Source: Bdellovibrionales bacterium
GTDB taxonomy: Bacteria; Bdellovibrionota; Bdellovibrionia; Bdellovibrionales; UBA1609
DNA length: 34,208 nucleotides
NCBI GenBank assembly: GCA_028819305.1
Contig: JAPPLY010000029.1
Coordinates: forward strand, 1-34,208
Direction of reading: 5' to 3'
A program made the position numbers and the translations under genes. Below are positions 19,804 through 29,585 of the stretch, in pieces. Under the pieces are notes generated by a model. The model made no database searches and was not told the origin of the DNA. It saw nothing but the letters and a program-made list of their open reading frames with translations. The stretch's first letter is position 1; the number at the start of each line of letters is the position of its first letter.

Positions 19804-21219
19804 ATGAAACGCATTTTAATTATTGATGATGAAAATACACTAAGTAACTCTTTGTCTCGATCCTTAGAACATCATGGCTATTTAACTGTAAAAACTCATT
19901 CAAAAAAAGAGTTTCACCAGTTAAACACCAATACTATCTTTGATATAGTTCTTCTTGATCTCAGATTACCAGACGGAAATGGCCTGGAATTAATAAAATA
20001 CATAAAAGAAAAAAATCAAAATACTCAAATCATTGTTATGACGGGTTACGGCTCTATTGACCTGGCAGTAACAGCTACAAAAAAAGGAGCTTTTCATTTT
20101 ATAACGAAGCCTTTTAACATAGGTGAAATCATCAATCTCTGCACTAGAGCTTTGTCCCAATCTCAATTAGAAAAGGAAAACGCACGCTTACGCTCTGTCG
20201 TAAAAAAACAATATCGCTTTAATCAAATTATTGGTCAAAGTCGCCCCATACTGGAATTATTGGAAATGATAAAAAAAATCGCTAGTTCCTCCTCCACTGT
20301 TCTCATAACTGGTGAAAGTGGCACCGGAAAAGAGTTGGTTGCCAAGTCCATTCATTTTAACTCAGAACAAAACACAGGGCCTTTTATACCTGTTCATTGT
20401 GGAGCTATTCCAAAAGATTTGCTGGAGAGTGAACTATTCGGACATGTAAAGGGAGCCTTCACCGGGGCCATCAAAGATCGCGTCGGACGCTTTAAAATGG
20501 CAGAGGGGGGGACCTTATTCTTAGATGAGATAAGCACCATGGACTTATCCACACAAGTAAAACTACTACGAGTACTACAAGAAAAAGAATTTCAACCCTT
20601 AGGAGGAGATCAGATCATTGCATCCCGAGCAAGAGTGATTGCCGCCAGCAACGAAAACCTAGAACAAGCCGTAAAACAAGGCTCTTTTAGAGAAGACCTT
20701 TATTATCGCCTAAATGTCATTCCTCTGAATATATCTCCACTGAGAACAAGAAAAGACGATATTCCTTTACTTATCAACCATTTTATAAAAACTTTTAATA
20801 AAAGCAGAACTCATAAACTAAAAGGCATATCAGAATCGGCTATGTATTACCTCTGTCAATATCACTGGCCTGGAAATATTAGAGAATTAGAAAACATGGT
20901 CGAGCGGTTATGCGTTTTAAAAGAAAATGAGGTAATACAAGATAGAGATCTCCCTAAAAAGTACCTTCATCATAATCCTCAAAATACGCATCCTAATTTA
21001 GATATTCCCGATACCGGCCTGGATTTTTATGATACCATAAAGTGTTTTGAAAATGATTTAATTCTAAAAGCCCTAAAAAAAACTAGATGGAATCGTAATC
21101 AAGCTGCTAAATTACTAAAACTTAATCGCACAACTCTTCTGGAAAAAATCAAAAAAAAGGGACTAAAAGAAAATAACAGAACTTTCATTGATGACCAAAC
21201 ACACCCTATACTACCTTAG
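19804..21219 (+). CDS. Sigma-54-dependent response regulator (NtrC family)
   Basis: N-terminal receiver ([22 protein letters not shown]), AAA+ ([16 protein letters not shown]), GAFTGA loop, C-terminal Fis-type HTH ([21 protein letters not shown]). Confidence 0.96.
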   Translation: MKRILIIDDENTLSNSLSRSLEHHGYLTVKTHSKKEFHQLNTNTIFDIVLLDLRLPDGNGLELIKYIKEKNQNTQIIVMTGYGSIDLAVTATKKGAFHFITKPFNIGEIINLCTRALSQSQLEKENARLRSVVKKQYRFNQIIGQSRPILELLEMIKKIASSSSTVLITGESGTGKELVAKSIHFNSEQNTGPFIPVHCGAIPKDLLESELFGHVKGAFTGAIKDRVGRFKMAEGGTLFLDEISTMDLSTQVKLLRVLQEKEFQPLGGDQIIASRARVIAASNENLEQAVKQGSFREDLYYRLNVIPLNISPLRTRKDDIPLLINHFIKTFNKSRTHKLKGISESAMYYLCQYHWPGNIRELENMVERLCVLKENEVIQDRDLPKKYLHHNPQNTHPNLDIPDTGLDFYDTIKCFENDLILKALKKTRWNRNQAAKLLKLNRTTLLEKIKKKGLKENNRTFIDDQTHPILP

Positions 21220-21327
21220 AGGTTTTGTGTTTTTCTTCACTTCAAATAATAAATATCTACGAAAGATTAAACTTTTACAGTAACAAAACGCGGATACTCA
21301 TAAGGCCCATGACAGCTTAAATTTTAT

Positions 21328-21951
21328 ATGATACAAATAAAGCTGTTGAAAATCTCTAAGAAACAGATATCTCAAAGGATTTTAATGTATAAATTGTACT
21401 TTCCTCTTATCCTTTTTTTTAATATGCATTTTAGTCCTGCAAACACCTTGCAAACAGAAACACAATCCGATGGGTCAAAGATTATTTTTTATCCTATCTC
21501 AGTTAAACCCCTATCAAAAAAGCAATTAAAAAAAATAGAACACCGTATTGATTCCTATATGAGTCGGCTATCTCTCTTGTTCGAAAAACAGCCTCCACAA
21601 CAAAATTTATCTTCTCTTCATAAATTTAAAAAATATATAGATAAAATATATAAAACCAACAACATAAAATACAAAATTAGTAACACTGTTTTAAACAGCC
21701 GGATTTTACTTCTCTCCCAATGGCTCGATTCTCTTCCCAAACCTACCTCCCTTCTTCTACAAAACTGTCCCCAACACATTCATCGTCTCACATTAAAAGC
21801 TCATGTCTTGTTACAAAGCAAAGAACTCACTAAGTGGCTCGATCAGATGGTAAGGTTAGTACAAAAACTATGTCCTAAAAATAATAAAAAAACTCCCCTA
21901 ACAGCCAAAAACAAGATTATCATCGAAAGAAATAGAAATGGCTGTACATAA
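21328..21951 (+). CDS. Exported hypothetical protein
   Basis: 207 aa; hydrophobic N-terminus (MYKLYFPLILFFNMHFSPANT), downstream Met possible as start; overlaps next ORF by 14 nt. Confidence 0.6.
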   Translation: MIQIKLLKISKKQISQRILMYKLYFPLILFFNMHFSPANTLQTETQSDGSKIIFYPISVKPLSKKQLKKIEHRIDSYMSRLSLLFEKQPPQQNLSSLHKFKKYIDKIYKTNNIKYKISNTVLNSRILLLSQWLDSLPKPTSLLLQNCPQHIHRLTLKAHVLLQSKELTKWLDQMVRLVQKLCPKNNKKTPLTAKNKIIIERNRNGCT

Positions 21952-23611
21952 AACTAACATACAAGATATTTTAAAGATTGTTCTATACACTATTTGCTTT
22001 TCTCTGTCCATAAACAGTGTAGCTCGTACAAATAAAAACATAACTTCTGAAACTAAAAGTACAAAGTCGTCTTACTACGGAGAAGGGTCCTATGAACAAT
22101 GTAATTGCATCAATAACAAGTTCACAAAGCATCTCACTGATCCTTATAAAAAGGAAATAGAGGAATGGTTTATCCAAACAGCTTCACCTGAAGACCAAAC
22201 CACAGAAGCCAAAACCATCTGTATTGACTGCACATTAGACCCATTGACAAAAGAAGAAGAAAGCCAATGGGGCCTCTTTTTCCAAGGAATAAAAAAATGG
22301 TATGAAAAACTCCAAAATATATGGAATCCAAAAGAGACGCCCTCCCCTAAAACCACACCTTTACAAACAAGGGAGAAAAAGCCTGATTTTATACCTTCTG
22401 TTTGCTTCCAAATGAGTGGACAAATGGTAAATGATAAACCAGACTCTCAAGAAGATTTTTTCACCTGCATACATAAACACTATGATGGTTCTGACTCAGA
22501 CCATTTATGTGCTGATATCATTAATTCCTCTGATTATCCTAAGAAATGTATAGCTATCCCGATTCCCTGTGAAGATACAAATAACCCCGATATTCCTTGC
22601 AAAGAGAAGTTTAGAAAAAGAGAAAATAATAAAAAAGCCAACGGGTGCAACAAAGGGGCCACTTTTCCCAGACGCCCCTGTTTAAACGAAGACTACACAG
22701 CTATGACCGCAAAAGCTTTTCATGATGTGGCCAAATGTTTAAATGTACCTTTAGATTTAGCTTTTCCCATATTGCACCACGAGTCCCATTTCATTTTAAA
22801 CAATGAAAGTAACACCGGTGCCCTTTGCTATTCTCAAGTAACCAGTCATGCTGTTGCCGATTTTAATTCTTTTCTAACAGATACCCCTAACTACTCGAGT
22901 ATATCGGATTTGCTACCGAAAAATATTAAGGCTAAATGTCCTGAACAATGGAAGCATTTTCAAAAAATCAATACTAAATATACATATAATAAGAAGAAAC
23001 AAAAAATACTGGAAATAAAAACAGACCTGGATAGGTGCCGACTGAATCTGAATCCTTATACCTGCCTATTTTACGGACTCTCTTACATTAAAATTCTGAT
23101 GCACAAAGCGGAGCAAGCCCTACAACAAATGAATCAAGTTGAAATAGTGGAAATCGCTGGCACCACACTTATCCTATGGGATGAAGAGCACAAAAAAAAA
23201 TGGACAGAAAGTAACACAAATAAAAATCTTCAAACCAGAAAAATCAAAATCTTCTCAGACACAGACCTTATAAAGAGATGGCTTACCATCATTGGTTATA
23301 ATGGGGGGATTTCTATCCCGGGAAGTATGTTCACCGGCTTTATGAATGACATTAAAGCGCAGCTCGCTCAAACAAATAACCGAAAAAAAAGAAAGCAGCT
23401 TCTAAGAACAGGATTGAACATCTCTGATTTTAAAAACAGTTTTCCACCTTATGTGAGAAAACACTACCCTCAAAAGGGAACAGCTAGAAGAAGTCAAGTG
23501 GCCAACTATATGGGAAAAGTAAATAGAGATATGAACACCCTCCAAAATCGAATTCAGGGGCAATACGCTGCTTCCCTTCCCAAAGATATTTGCACCCCAC
23601 CCTGGAAATAA
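21938..23611 (+). CDS. Cys-rich exported protein with lytic-transglycosylase (SLT)-like core
   Basis: Signal peptide; FHDVAKCLNVPLDLAFPILHHESHFILNNESNTGALCYSQVT resembles an SLT E-S motif followed by GxxQ-like segment; YNGG motif later. Confidence 0.65.
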   Translation: MAVHKTNIQDILKIVLYTICFSLSINSVARTNKNITSETKSTKSSYYGEGSYEQCNCINNKFTKHLTDPYKKEIEEWFIQTASPEDQTTEAKTICIDCTLDPLTKEEESQWGLFFQGIKKWYEKLQNIWNPKETPSPKTTPLQTREKKPDFIPSVCFQMSGQMVNDKPDSQEDFFTCIHKHYDGSDSDHLCADIINSSDYPKKCIAIPIPCEDTNNPDIPCKEKFRKRENNKKANGCNKGATFPRRPCLNEDYTAMTAKAFHDVAKCLNVPLDLAFPILHHESHFILNNESNTGALCYSQVTSHAVADFNSFLTDTPNYSSISDLLPKNIKAKCPEQWKHFQKINTKYTYNKKKQKILEIKTDLDRCRLNLNPYTCLFYGLSYIKILMHKAEQALQQMNQVEIVEIAGTTLILWDEEHKKKWTESNTNKNLQTRKIKIFSDTDLIKRWLTIIGYNGGISIPGSMFTGFMNDIKAQLAQTNNRKKRKQLLRTGLNISDFKNSFPPYVRKHYPQKGTARRSQVANYMGKVNRDMNTLQNRIQGQYAASLPKDICTPPWK

Positions 23612-24047
23612 AGATTAACATTCACACCAGAGGCAAATCATTATTTGTGCCAATTGTACTATAGGGAACTGTGACAGGAGGTCAGAAATAAATAAATATA
23701 CATGTCAACATCATAACAGGCAGCATAATGAATTTATTTTTTTTAATAATTAGAAAAATAGAAAATCCAACACTAACTGAAAAAGAAAATTTATCTGATT
23801 TTTTATAACTACGGAAGTCATGTATAGACAATCTTTTTTGCATATACTCTTATATATATATATATTTATATACTGAATCGGTATAGAGTTCGCTCCCTTC
23901 AGAGTTTCTCTTCTCTTTGCAGAAAAAAGAGACAACTGGAAAATCTAAGCCGAGCTAGTATATAAACATATTAGGGAAAATGTAAGCTCAACTGCCTATA
24001 GGTAGTTTTGAACTTCAGCCTGATTGTGTATTGTGCCTGTTTCGTTT

Positions 24048-24063
24048 AGACTATATATTGTTT
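24048..24063. promoter_or_regulatory. Candidate NrdR box upstream of nrdA
   Basis: AGACTATATATTGTTT resembles the NrdR consensus acaCwAtATaTwGtgt; lies immediately before the nrdA ribosome-binding site. Confidence 0.45.
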
Positions 24064-24078
24064 AGGAGGAAAAATACT

Positions 24079-26505
24079 GTGAGTGGTGTCTCTACCTATT
24101 CCGTAAATACAAAAAAAGAAATACAAACCAGAAGTACTGTTATGATAGAACAAGATCCATTGGATATAAAAACAGCAGAAGATACTGGTCCCAAGGTGAT
24201 GAGAGTTAAAAAGAGAAATGGAGACTTAGAACCAGTTAATGTTAATAAAATCATAAATGTAGTTTTAGCCTGTTCTTCTCATTTAAAAGAAGTGGATCCT
24301 ATGAGAGTGGCCACAAAAGTTATTAGTGGCCTATACGATGGAGCTACTACAAAGGAACTGGATAAACTCTGTATTCAAACCGCCTCCCTCCTCATTGCCG
24401 AAGACCCTAACTACTCAAAATTAGCTTCTCGGTTGATGGTTCGGTATATTGATGAAGAGGTACAAAATCAAAATATTAGAAATTTTTTTGACTCAATAAA
24501 GGTAGGATACAAATGCGGGCTTATTTCAAAGCAAACTCGTTCCTTTGTAAAAGAACATAAAGAAGCCCTTAATATTATTGTAGATAAAAGCCGCTCCAAA
24601 AAATTAGAGTATTTCGGTATTCGCACTCTTTATGACCGTTACCTTCTAAAACATACAGAAACCAGAGAAGTTATTGAAACTCCCCAATATTTCTTCTTAA
24701 GAGTGGCTTGCGGCTTATCCCACACTTTTCAGGAAGCTAAGGAATTTTATGAACTGATTTCCCAATTAGACTATATGCCCAGCTCCCCTACTCTATTTAA
24801 CTCCGCTTCAAATATGCCTCAGTTATCTTCTTGTTACCTTTTAGATTCACCGGAAGATGATCTATCAGCTATTTACGAGAAATATAAAGATATTGCCTTA
24901 CTATCCAAGTTTGCCGGCGGAATTGGAGTCTCCTTTAGCCGTATCCGCTCCCGAGGCTCCTTAATTAAAGGCACCAATGGCCATTCCAAGGGGGTCGTCC
25001 CCTTCTTAAAAACTATGGACTCTTCTGTAGCGGCTGTTAACCAGGGAGGACGAAGAAAAGGAGCCGCCTGTATTTATATGGAACCCTGGCATCCCGACAT
25101 TGAAGAGTTTTTAGAACTAAGAAACAACACCGGAGATGAAAACCAAAGAACGCACAACCTCAATCTGGCTAATTGGATTCCCGACCTGTTTATGAAAAGA
25201 GTGGAGGAAAACAAAATGTGGTCCTTGTTTGACCCTAAAGCTCTTCCTCAGCTTACAGACAGTTTTGGTGAAGAATTTGACGCCATCTATGAAAAAGCAG
25301 AAGCCGATGGGTTAACTGTACGCCAAGTTCCCGCTCGCCAGCTATATTCCCGTATGATGAGAACCCTTGCTGAAACCGGAAATGGATGGATGACTTTTAA
25401 AGACCAAAGTAACAAAAAATCCAATCAAACTTTAAAAAAGGAAAATGTGATTCATTTATCCAACCTTTGTACAGAAATATTGGAAGTCACCTCTAAAAAT
25501 GAAACTGCTGTTTGCAATTTGGGATCTATAAACCTGGGCAATCATTATCACCCCCAGACAAAGGTAAATTGGGAGAAACTAAAAAACACAGTGGAAAAAG
25601 CGGTACTATTTCTGGATCGAGTGATTGATATCAATTTTTATCCTATTAAAACCGCCAACACTTCTAATAAAAAATGGAGACCGGTGGGACTAGGCTTAAT
25701 GGGACTACAAGATTTATTTTTCCAATTAAATATTCCCTTTGACTCTGAAGAGGCATTAGAGCTTTCCAGTAAAATTCAAGAAGAAATTTATTATCATGCT
25801 CTTAATACTTCCTGTACTATTAGTGAAAAACAGGGTCCTCACCCTGCTTTTGAGGACACCAGAGCTAGTAAAGGTCTCCTTCAATTCGACCTGTGGAATA
25901 AAGAACCATCTGATAAAAAGCGATGGGAAAAACTAAAAAAGAAAATTAAAAAACAGGGGCTTAGAAACTCTTTACTTATTGCCATCGCCCCCACCGCTAC
26001 CATTGCCTCTATTACAGGAGTGTATGAGGCTATGGAACCACAGGTATCTAATTTATTTAAAAAGGAAACCTTATCCGGGGAATTTATTCAAATTAATAAA
26101 TATCTTGTAGAAACTTTAAGAGAGAGAGGTCTCTGGACAGACTCTATTAGGCAATCTATAAAAGCCAATGAAGGCTCTATTCAAAATATCCCTGAAATAC
26201 CGGATGATATAAAAATAGTATATCGCACAGCCTGGGAACTTTCACAAAAATTCCTTATTGACCTATGCGCAGGTAGGGCTCCGTTTGTAGATCAAAGTCA
26301 ATCTTTGAACTTATTTATTGAAAACCCCTCTATAGGAAAGTTATCCAGTATGTACATGTATGCCTGGAAAAAGGGTATCAAAACCACCTATTATCTTCGT
26401 TCTAGACCTGCTACAGGTATTAGTAAAGTAACTGTTAAAACCTCCACCCCCTCCTCCTCTAACCCTAATTTGGAAAACCCGGAAATATGTGAGGCTTGCC
26501 AATGA
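24079..26505 (+). CDS. nrdA: Ribonucleoside-diphosphate reductase alpha subunit (class I)
   Basis: N-terminal ATP cone, SSCYLL, LCTEILEVTSKNETAVCNLGSINLG, C-terminal CEAC thiols. Start set at GTG 24079 with AGGAGG at 24064-24069 (track start 24031; ATG 24142 also possible). Confidence 0.93.
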   Translation: MSGVSTYSVNTKKEIQTRSTVMIEQDPLDIKTAEDTGPKVMRVKKRNGDLEPVNVNKIINVVLACSSHLKEVDPMRVATKVISGLYDGATTKELDKLCIQTASLLIAEDPNYSKLASRLMVRYIDEEVQNQNIRNFFDSIKVGYKCGLISKQTRSFVKEHKEALNIIVDKSRSKKLEYFGIRTLYDRYLLKHTETREVIETPQYFFLRVACGLSHTFQEAKEFYELISQLDYMPSSPTLFNSASNMPQLSSCYLLDSPEDDLSAIYEKYKDIALLSKFAGGIGVSFSRIRSRGSLIKGTNGHSKGVVPFLKTMDSSVAAVNQGGRRKGAACIYMEPWHPDIEEFLELRNNTGDENQRTHNLNLANWIPDLFMKRVEENKMWSLFDPKALPQLTDSFGEEFDAIYEKAEADGLTVRQVPARQLYSRMMRTLAETGNGWMTFKDQSNKKSNQTLKKENVIHLSNLCTEILEVTSKNETAVCNLGSINLGNHYHPQTKVNWEKLKNTVEKAVLFLDRVIDINFYPIKTANTSNKKWRPVGLGLMGLQDLFFQLNIPFDSEEALELSSKIQEEIYYHALNTSCTISEKQGPHPAFEDTRASKGLLQFDLWNKEPSDKKRWEKLKKKIKKQGLRNSLLIAIAPTATIASITGVYEAMEPQVSNLFKKETLSGEFIQINKYLVETLRERGLWTDSIRQSIKANEGSIQNIPEIPDDIKIVYRTAWELSQKFLIDLCAGRAPFVDQSQSLNLFIENPSIGKLSSMYMYAWKKGIKTTYYLRSRPATGISKVTVKTSTPSSSNPNLENPEICEACQ

Positions 26506-26554
26506 TAATCCATTTAAAACAAAGAATAAACACAGTTAATTGCGAGGTGTACTA

Positions 26555-27553
26555 ATGATATTAGATCCTGGATTTGAACTCACTTTACGCCCTATGAAAT
26601 ATCCCGTATTTTATGAAATGTATCGGGATGCCATTAAGAATACATGGACCGTAGATGAAGTGGATTTTAGCCCGGACATTGTAGATCTGAATCAAAAGCT
26701 CAACTCCAGTGAAAGGTTCCTTATTCAAAGATTAGTGGCTTTTTTTGCCACGGGGGATACTATTGTCGGTAATAATTTGGTTTTGAATTTGTATAAGCAT
26801 ATTAACTCCCCGGAAGCTCGCATGTATCTAGGGCGTCAACTCTACGAAGAAATGCTCCATGTTCAATTTTATCTAACTCTGCTAGACTCTTATATTCCTG
26901 ATCACCAAGAAAGAGCCAAAGCTTTTTCTGCTATTACAGAAATACCTTCTATTAAGAAAAAAGCGGATTTTAGTTTCAAATGGATGGATACTGTAGATAA
27001 GCTGAATAGATTGGACACTTTGGAAGACAAGCGTCGTTTCTTAATGAACTTGATTTGTTTTGCGGGAGCTATTGAAGGCTTGTTCTTTTTTGCCGCTTTT
27101 GCCTATGTATATTTTTTACGCTCTAAAGGACTTTTAAACGGTTTGGCTACAGGAACCAACTGGGTTTTCCGGGATGAAAGTTGTCACATCCAGTTTGCCT
27201 TTAAGGTGATTGAAGTGGCCCGAAGAGAGCAACCTGATATTTTTCACCCGGGCATGAATAATATGATTATAGCTATGTTCCATGAAGCTATTGAGTGTGA
27301 ACTAGCCTTTGCCGAGGAAATTTTGGAAAAAGGAGTGGCCGGGCTGAGTCTAAAAGACATGAAAACCTATCTCCAATACATCACTAACCTTCGTTTAGAG
27401 CAACTAGGGATACCTCCTCAATTTAAAGCACGTAACCCCTTTAGCTTCATGGACCTACAAGACACTCAGGAGCTAACTAACTTTTTTGAAAGAAAACCCT
27501 CTGCCTACCAAGTGGGCGTTAAAGGAGAGGTTTCTTTTGATGAGATGTTTTAA
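26555..27553 (+). CDS. nrdB: Ribonucleoside-diphosphate reductase beta subunit
   Basis: LYEEMLHVQFY, RDESCHIQFAF, EAIECELAFAEEIL diiron ligands; ATG 26555 after GAGGTG (track start 26540 is TTG). Confidence 0.95.
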   Translation: MILDPGFELTLRPMKYPVFYEMYRDAIKNTWTVDEVDFSPDIVDLNQKLNSSERFLIQRLVAFFATGDTIVGNNLVLNLYKHINSPEARMYLGRQLYEEMLHVQFYLTLLDSYIPDHQERAKAFSAITEIPSIKKKADFSFKWMDTVDKLNRLDTLEDKRRFLMNLICFAGAIEGLFFFAAFAYVYFLRSKGLLNGLATGTNWVFRDESCHIQFAFKVIEVARREQPDIFHPGMNNMIIAMFHEAIECELAFAEEILEKGVAGLSLKDMKTYLQYITNLRLEQLGIPPQFKARNPFSFMDLQDTQELTNFFERKPSAYQVGVKGEVSFDEMF

Positions 27554-27649
27554 AAACAACTTCCCTCACTCTATTCCCCGATGGACTATAAAACAAGAAA
27601 AAGCTTTGATTGAAATGTTTTAAAAACAACTTCCCTCACTCTATTCCCC
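27545..27649 (+). repeat. Direct repeat at the nrdB 3' end
   Basis: atgttttaaaaacaacttccctcactctattcccc (35 bp) at 27545-27579 and identically at 27615-27649, period 70 bp; includes the nrdB stop codon. Confidence 0.95.
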
Positions 27650-27752
27650 TGCCGGCTCACTCACAAACTTTTATCCTTAGCCATGTAGTGTAATACAAAT
27701 AAACGCTTGTTTTAATAAAGTCCTTAAAAGTGTCTCAATTACTTTTAATAAA

Positions 27753-27878
27753 TAGTCGGTTCTGAAAAAGTTTTCTTAATGTCATTCCCGTGAAAACAGG
27801 AATCCAGAAAGGTAAACAGGGCTAGATGCCCGCTTCCGCGGGCATGACAGTTTGTTGGAATTTTTTCAGAACCAACTA
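27753..27878. mobile_element. 126-bp MITE-like element, copy 1
   Basis: Terminal inverted repeats TAGTCGGTTCTGAAAAAGTT / AATTTTTTCAGAACCAACTA; two internal stem-loops including ATGCCCGCttccGCGGGCAT; TA at both ends. Confidence 0.85.
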
Positions 27879-27914
27879 AATATAGTAAAAATATAGTAAA
27901 AAGGAGGAATATTA

Positions 27915-28169
27915 ATGAAAAATATATTATTCTTTATGTTCATAATAGTAAGTAGTTTTAATGTTTACGCTAGAGGTGAAAATGATGGTTCTGGTGTTGT
28001 GAAAAGAAGCCAGCCGGTGACAGATTCGACAACAACAGGAACCCTACCTTCTCCATCACCGGTATCTAATTATGAAAGAAGCCAGCCGGTGAAATGTCCG
28101 AAAAAAATTAGAGAAGGAGGACCTATAAAGATAAATATTGAGTTAGAGTGTTCATCTTACAACAAGTAA
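27915..28169 (+). CDS. Small exported protein, ARGENDGSGVVKRS family, short paralog
   Basis: AAGGAGG ribosome-binding site; signal peptide MKNILFFMFIIVSSFNVYA; near-identical N-terminus to the ORF at 29586. Confidence 0.75.
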   Translation: MKNILFFMFIIVSSFNVYARGENDGSGVVKRSQPVTDSTTTGTLPSPSPVSNYERSQPVKCPKKIREGGPIKINIELECSSYNK

Positions 28170-28206
28170 AACTGGTCCCGTTCTGAAGTAGAAACGGGAC
28201 CAGTTT
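28169..28206 (+). terminator. Strong hairpin, terminator-like, copy 1
   Basis: AAACTGGTCCCGTT-10 nt-AACGGGACCAGTTT (14-bp perfect stem) followed by a second hairpin AAACCC-AGA-GGGTTTTT. Confidence 0.7.
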
Positions 28207-28306
28207 AAACCCAGAGGGTTTTTATATTCAAAAAACCAAACAAAACCCAACTTCAGAGATAAATAACAGGACAAAAGAGGTAACACCACATTCCCACTTA
28301 AACCCA
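28205..28306 (+). repeat. 93-bp repeat family, intergenic copy 1
   Basis: Unit begins ttaaaccca at 28205 and again at 28298 (period 93); homologous to 34062-34208. Confidence 0.85.
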
Positions 28307-28425
28307 GTTTGATGCCATATTGTTGCACCTACCCCTCGTGATTTACGAATGACGGGGTACGAGGTGACCTAAAAAGATTACTTTCATCTTTTTTTAATCA
28401 AATCACAAAAATTACTGTTTTTTTA

Positions 28426-28454
28426 TTGCTTTTATATGCGAAAGTGACGATAAT
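28426..28454 (+). promoter_or_regulatory. Candidate sigma70 promoter for NYN gene
   Basis: TTGCTT-17 nt-GATAAT. Confidence 0.5.
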
Positions 28455-28490
28455 ATAGAAAGTCACGCCAGTCTTAAATGGCTGGTCGCG

Positions 28491-28508
28491 AGGCCACTTA
28501 AGTGGCCT
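28491..28508 (+). promoter_or_regulatory. Perfect 18-bp palindrome in the NYN-gene leader
   Basis: AGGCCACTTAAGTGGCCT, ending 11 nt before ATG 28520, preceded by a weaker GCCAG...CTGG(T) stem. Confidence 0.7.
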
Positions 28509-28519
28509 TTGCTTTTACT

Positions 28520-29179
28520 ATGAAAACACTTGTTTATATTGATGGCTTCAATCTTTATTATGGCTGTTTAAAAAACACCCCTTATAAGTGGCTCAATGTT
28601 AAGACACTTGTCACGAAACTTTTATCATCTCAACATTCAATATCTGAAATAAAATATTTTACAGCCCGTGTATCTTCAAAATCAGAAAAACCAGACTTAC
28701 CTAAACAACAAGCCTTGTATTTTAGAGCACTAAAGACTATTTCTAATCTGAGCATCTTTAAGGGACATTTTTTAATGAATATATCCCGATTGCCAATTAT
28801 TCCAGATGACAAAGTGAATGTTTGGAAAAATTTTGTAAGCTCACAACGACTTGAAACAGCTTTTATTCTTAAAGTTGAAGAAAAAGGCTCAGATGTTAAT
28901 TTAGCCTCTCATTTGTTAATGGATGCTTTTAAAGACAAATTTGATTGCGCTGTGGTTTTATCTAATGACTCTGATTTATTTACTCCTATGGAAATGATAA
29001 AAAAGGAATTTAAAAAGAAAATTGGACTTATTGCACCAAACAAACATCCTTCCCGGCACTTAATGAAAGTTGCCAATTTCGTAAAGACAATAAGATCAAA
29101 AAATCTTTTAAAAGCCAGCCAATTTCCTGACAGGTTAGAGGATAACAGAGGAGAATTTACAAAGCCCTCTTCTTGGTGA
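28520..29179 (+). CDS. NYN domain-containing (LabA/DUF88-type) predicted RNase
   Basis: MKTLVYIDGFNLYYGCLK, DVNLASHLLMDAFKDKFDCAVVLSNDSDLFTPM, C-terminal LLKASQFPDRLEDNRGEFTKPSSW; track start 28502 moved to ATG 28520. Confidence 0.9.
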   Translation: MKTLVYIDGFNLYYGCLKNTPYKWLNVKTLVTKLLSSQHSISEIKYFTARVSSKSEKPDLPKQQALYFRALKTISNLSIFKGHFLMNISRLPIIPDDKVNVWKNFVSSQRLETAFILKVEEKGSDVNLASHLLMDAFKDKFDCAVVLSNDSDLFTPMEMIKKEFKKKIGLIAPNKHPSRHLMKVANFVKTIRSKNLLKASQFPDRLEDNRGEFTKPSSW

Positions 29180-29423
29180 AAATTATGAGTAACAAAAAAA
29201 CTAGAAAAAAAACTAAAATCAATTTTGAGATTTTAGAGTCAATCACGAAAAGTTAGAGAGATATTTCTAATTGGTTTCCTCCCGACCTCATAGTGTAATA
29301 CAAATAAACACTTGTTTTAATCAGGTTCTTAAAAGTGTCTCAATATGAGACCAACTCAATGAATATTAAAAAATACTATAAAAAAATTGAAAAAAAAAAA
29401 AAATAACCGATCCTTTTAATAAA

Positions 29424-29549
29424 TAGTCGGTTCTGAAAAAGTTTTCTTAATGTCATTCCCGTGAAAACAGGAATCCAGAAAGGTAAACAGGGCTAGATGC
29501 CCGCTTCCGCGGGCATGACAGTTTGTTGGAATTTTTTCAGAACCAACTA
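29424..29549. mobile_element. 126-bp MITE-like element, copy 2
   Basis: Reads as identical to copy 1 at 27753-27878. Confidence 0.85.
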
Positions 29550-29585
29550 AATATAGTAAAAATATAGTAAAAAGGAGGAATATTA

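Noticed and set aside
23848-23876. TA-rich microsatellite (tatatatatatata) as a phase-variation tract
   Set aside because: Short and imperfect, about 200 bp from nrdA, no evidence that it sits in a promoter spacer.
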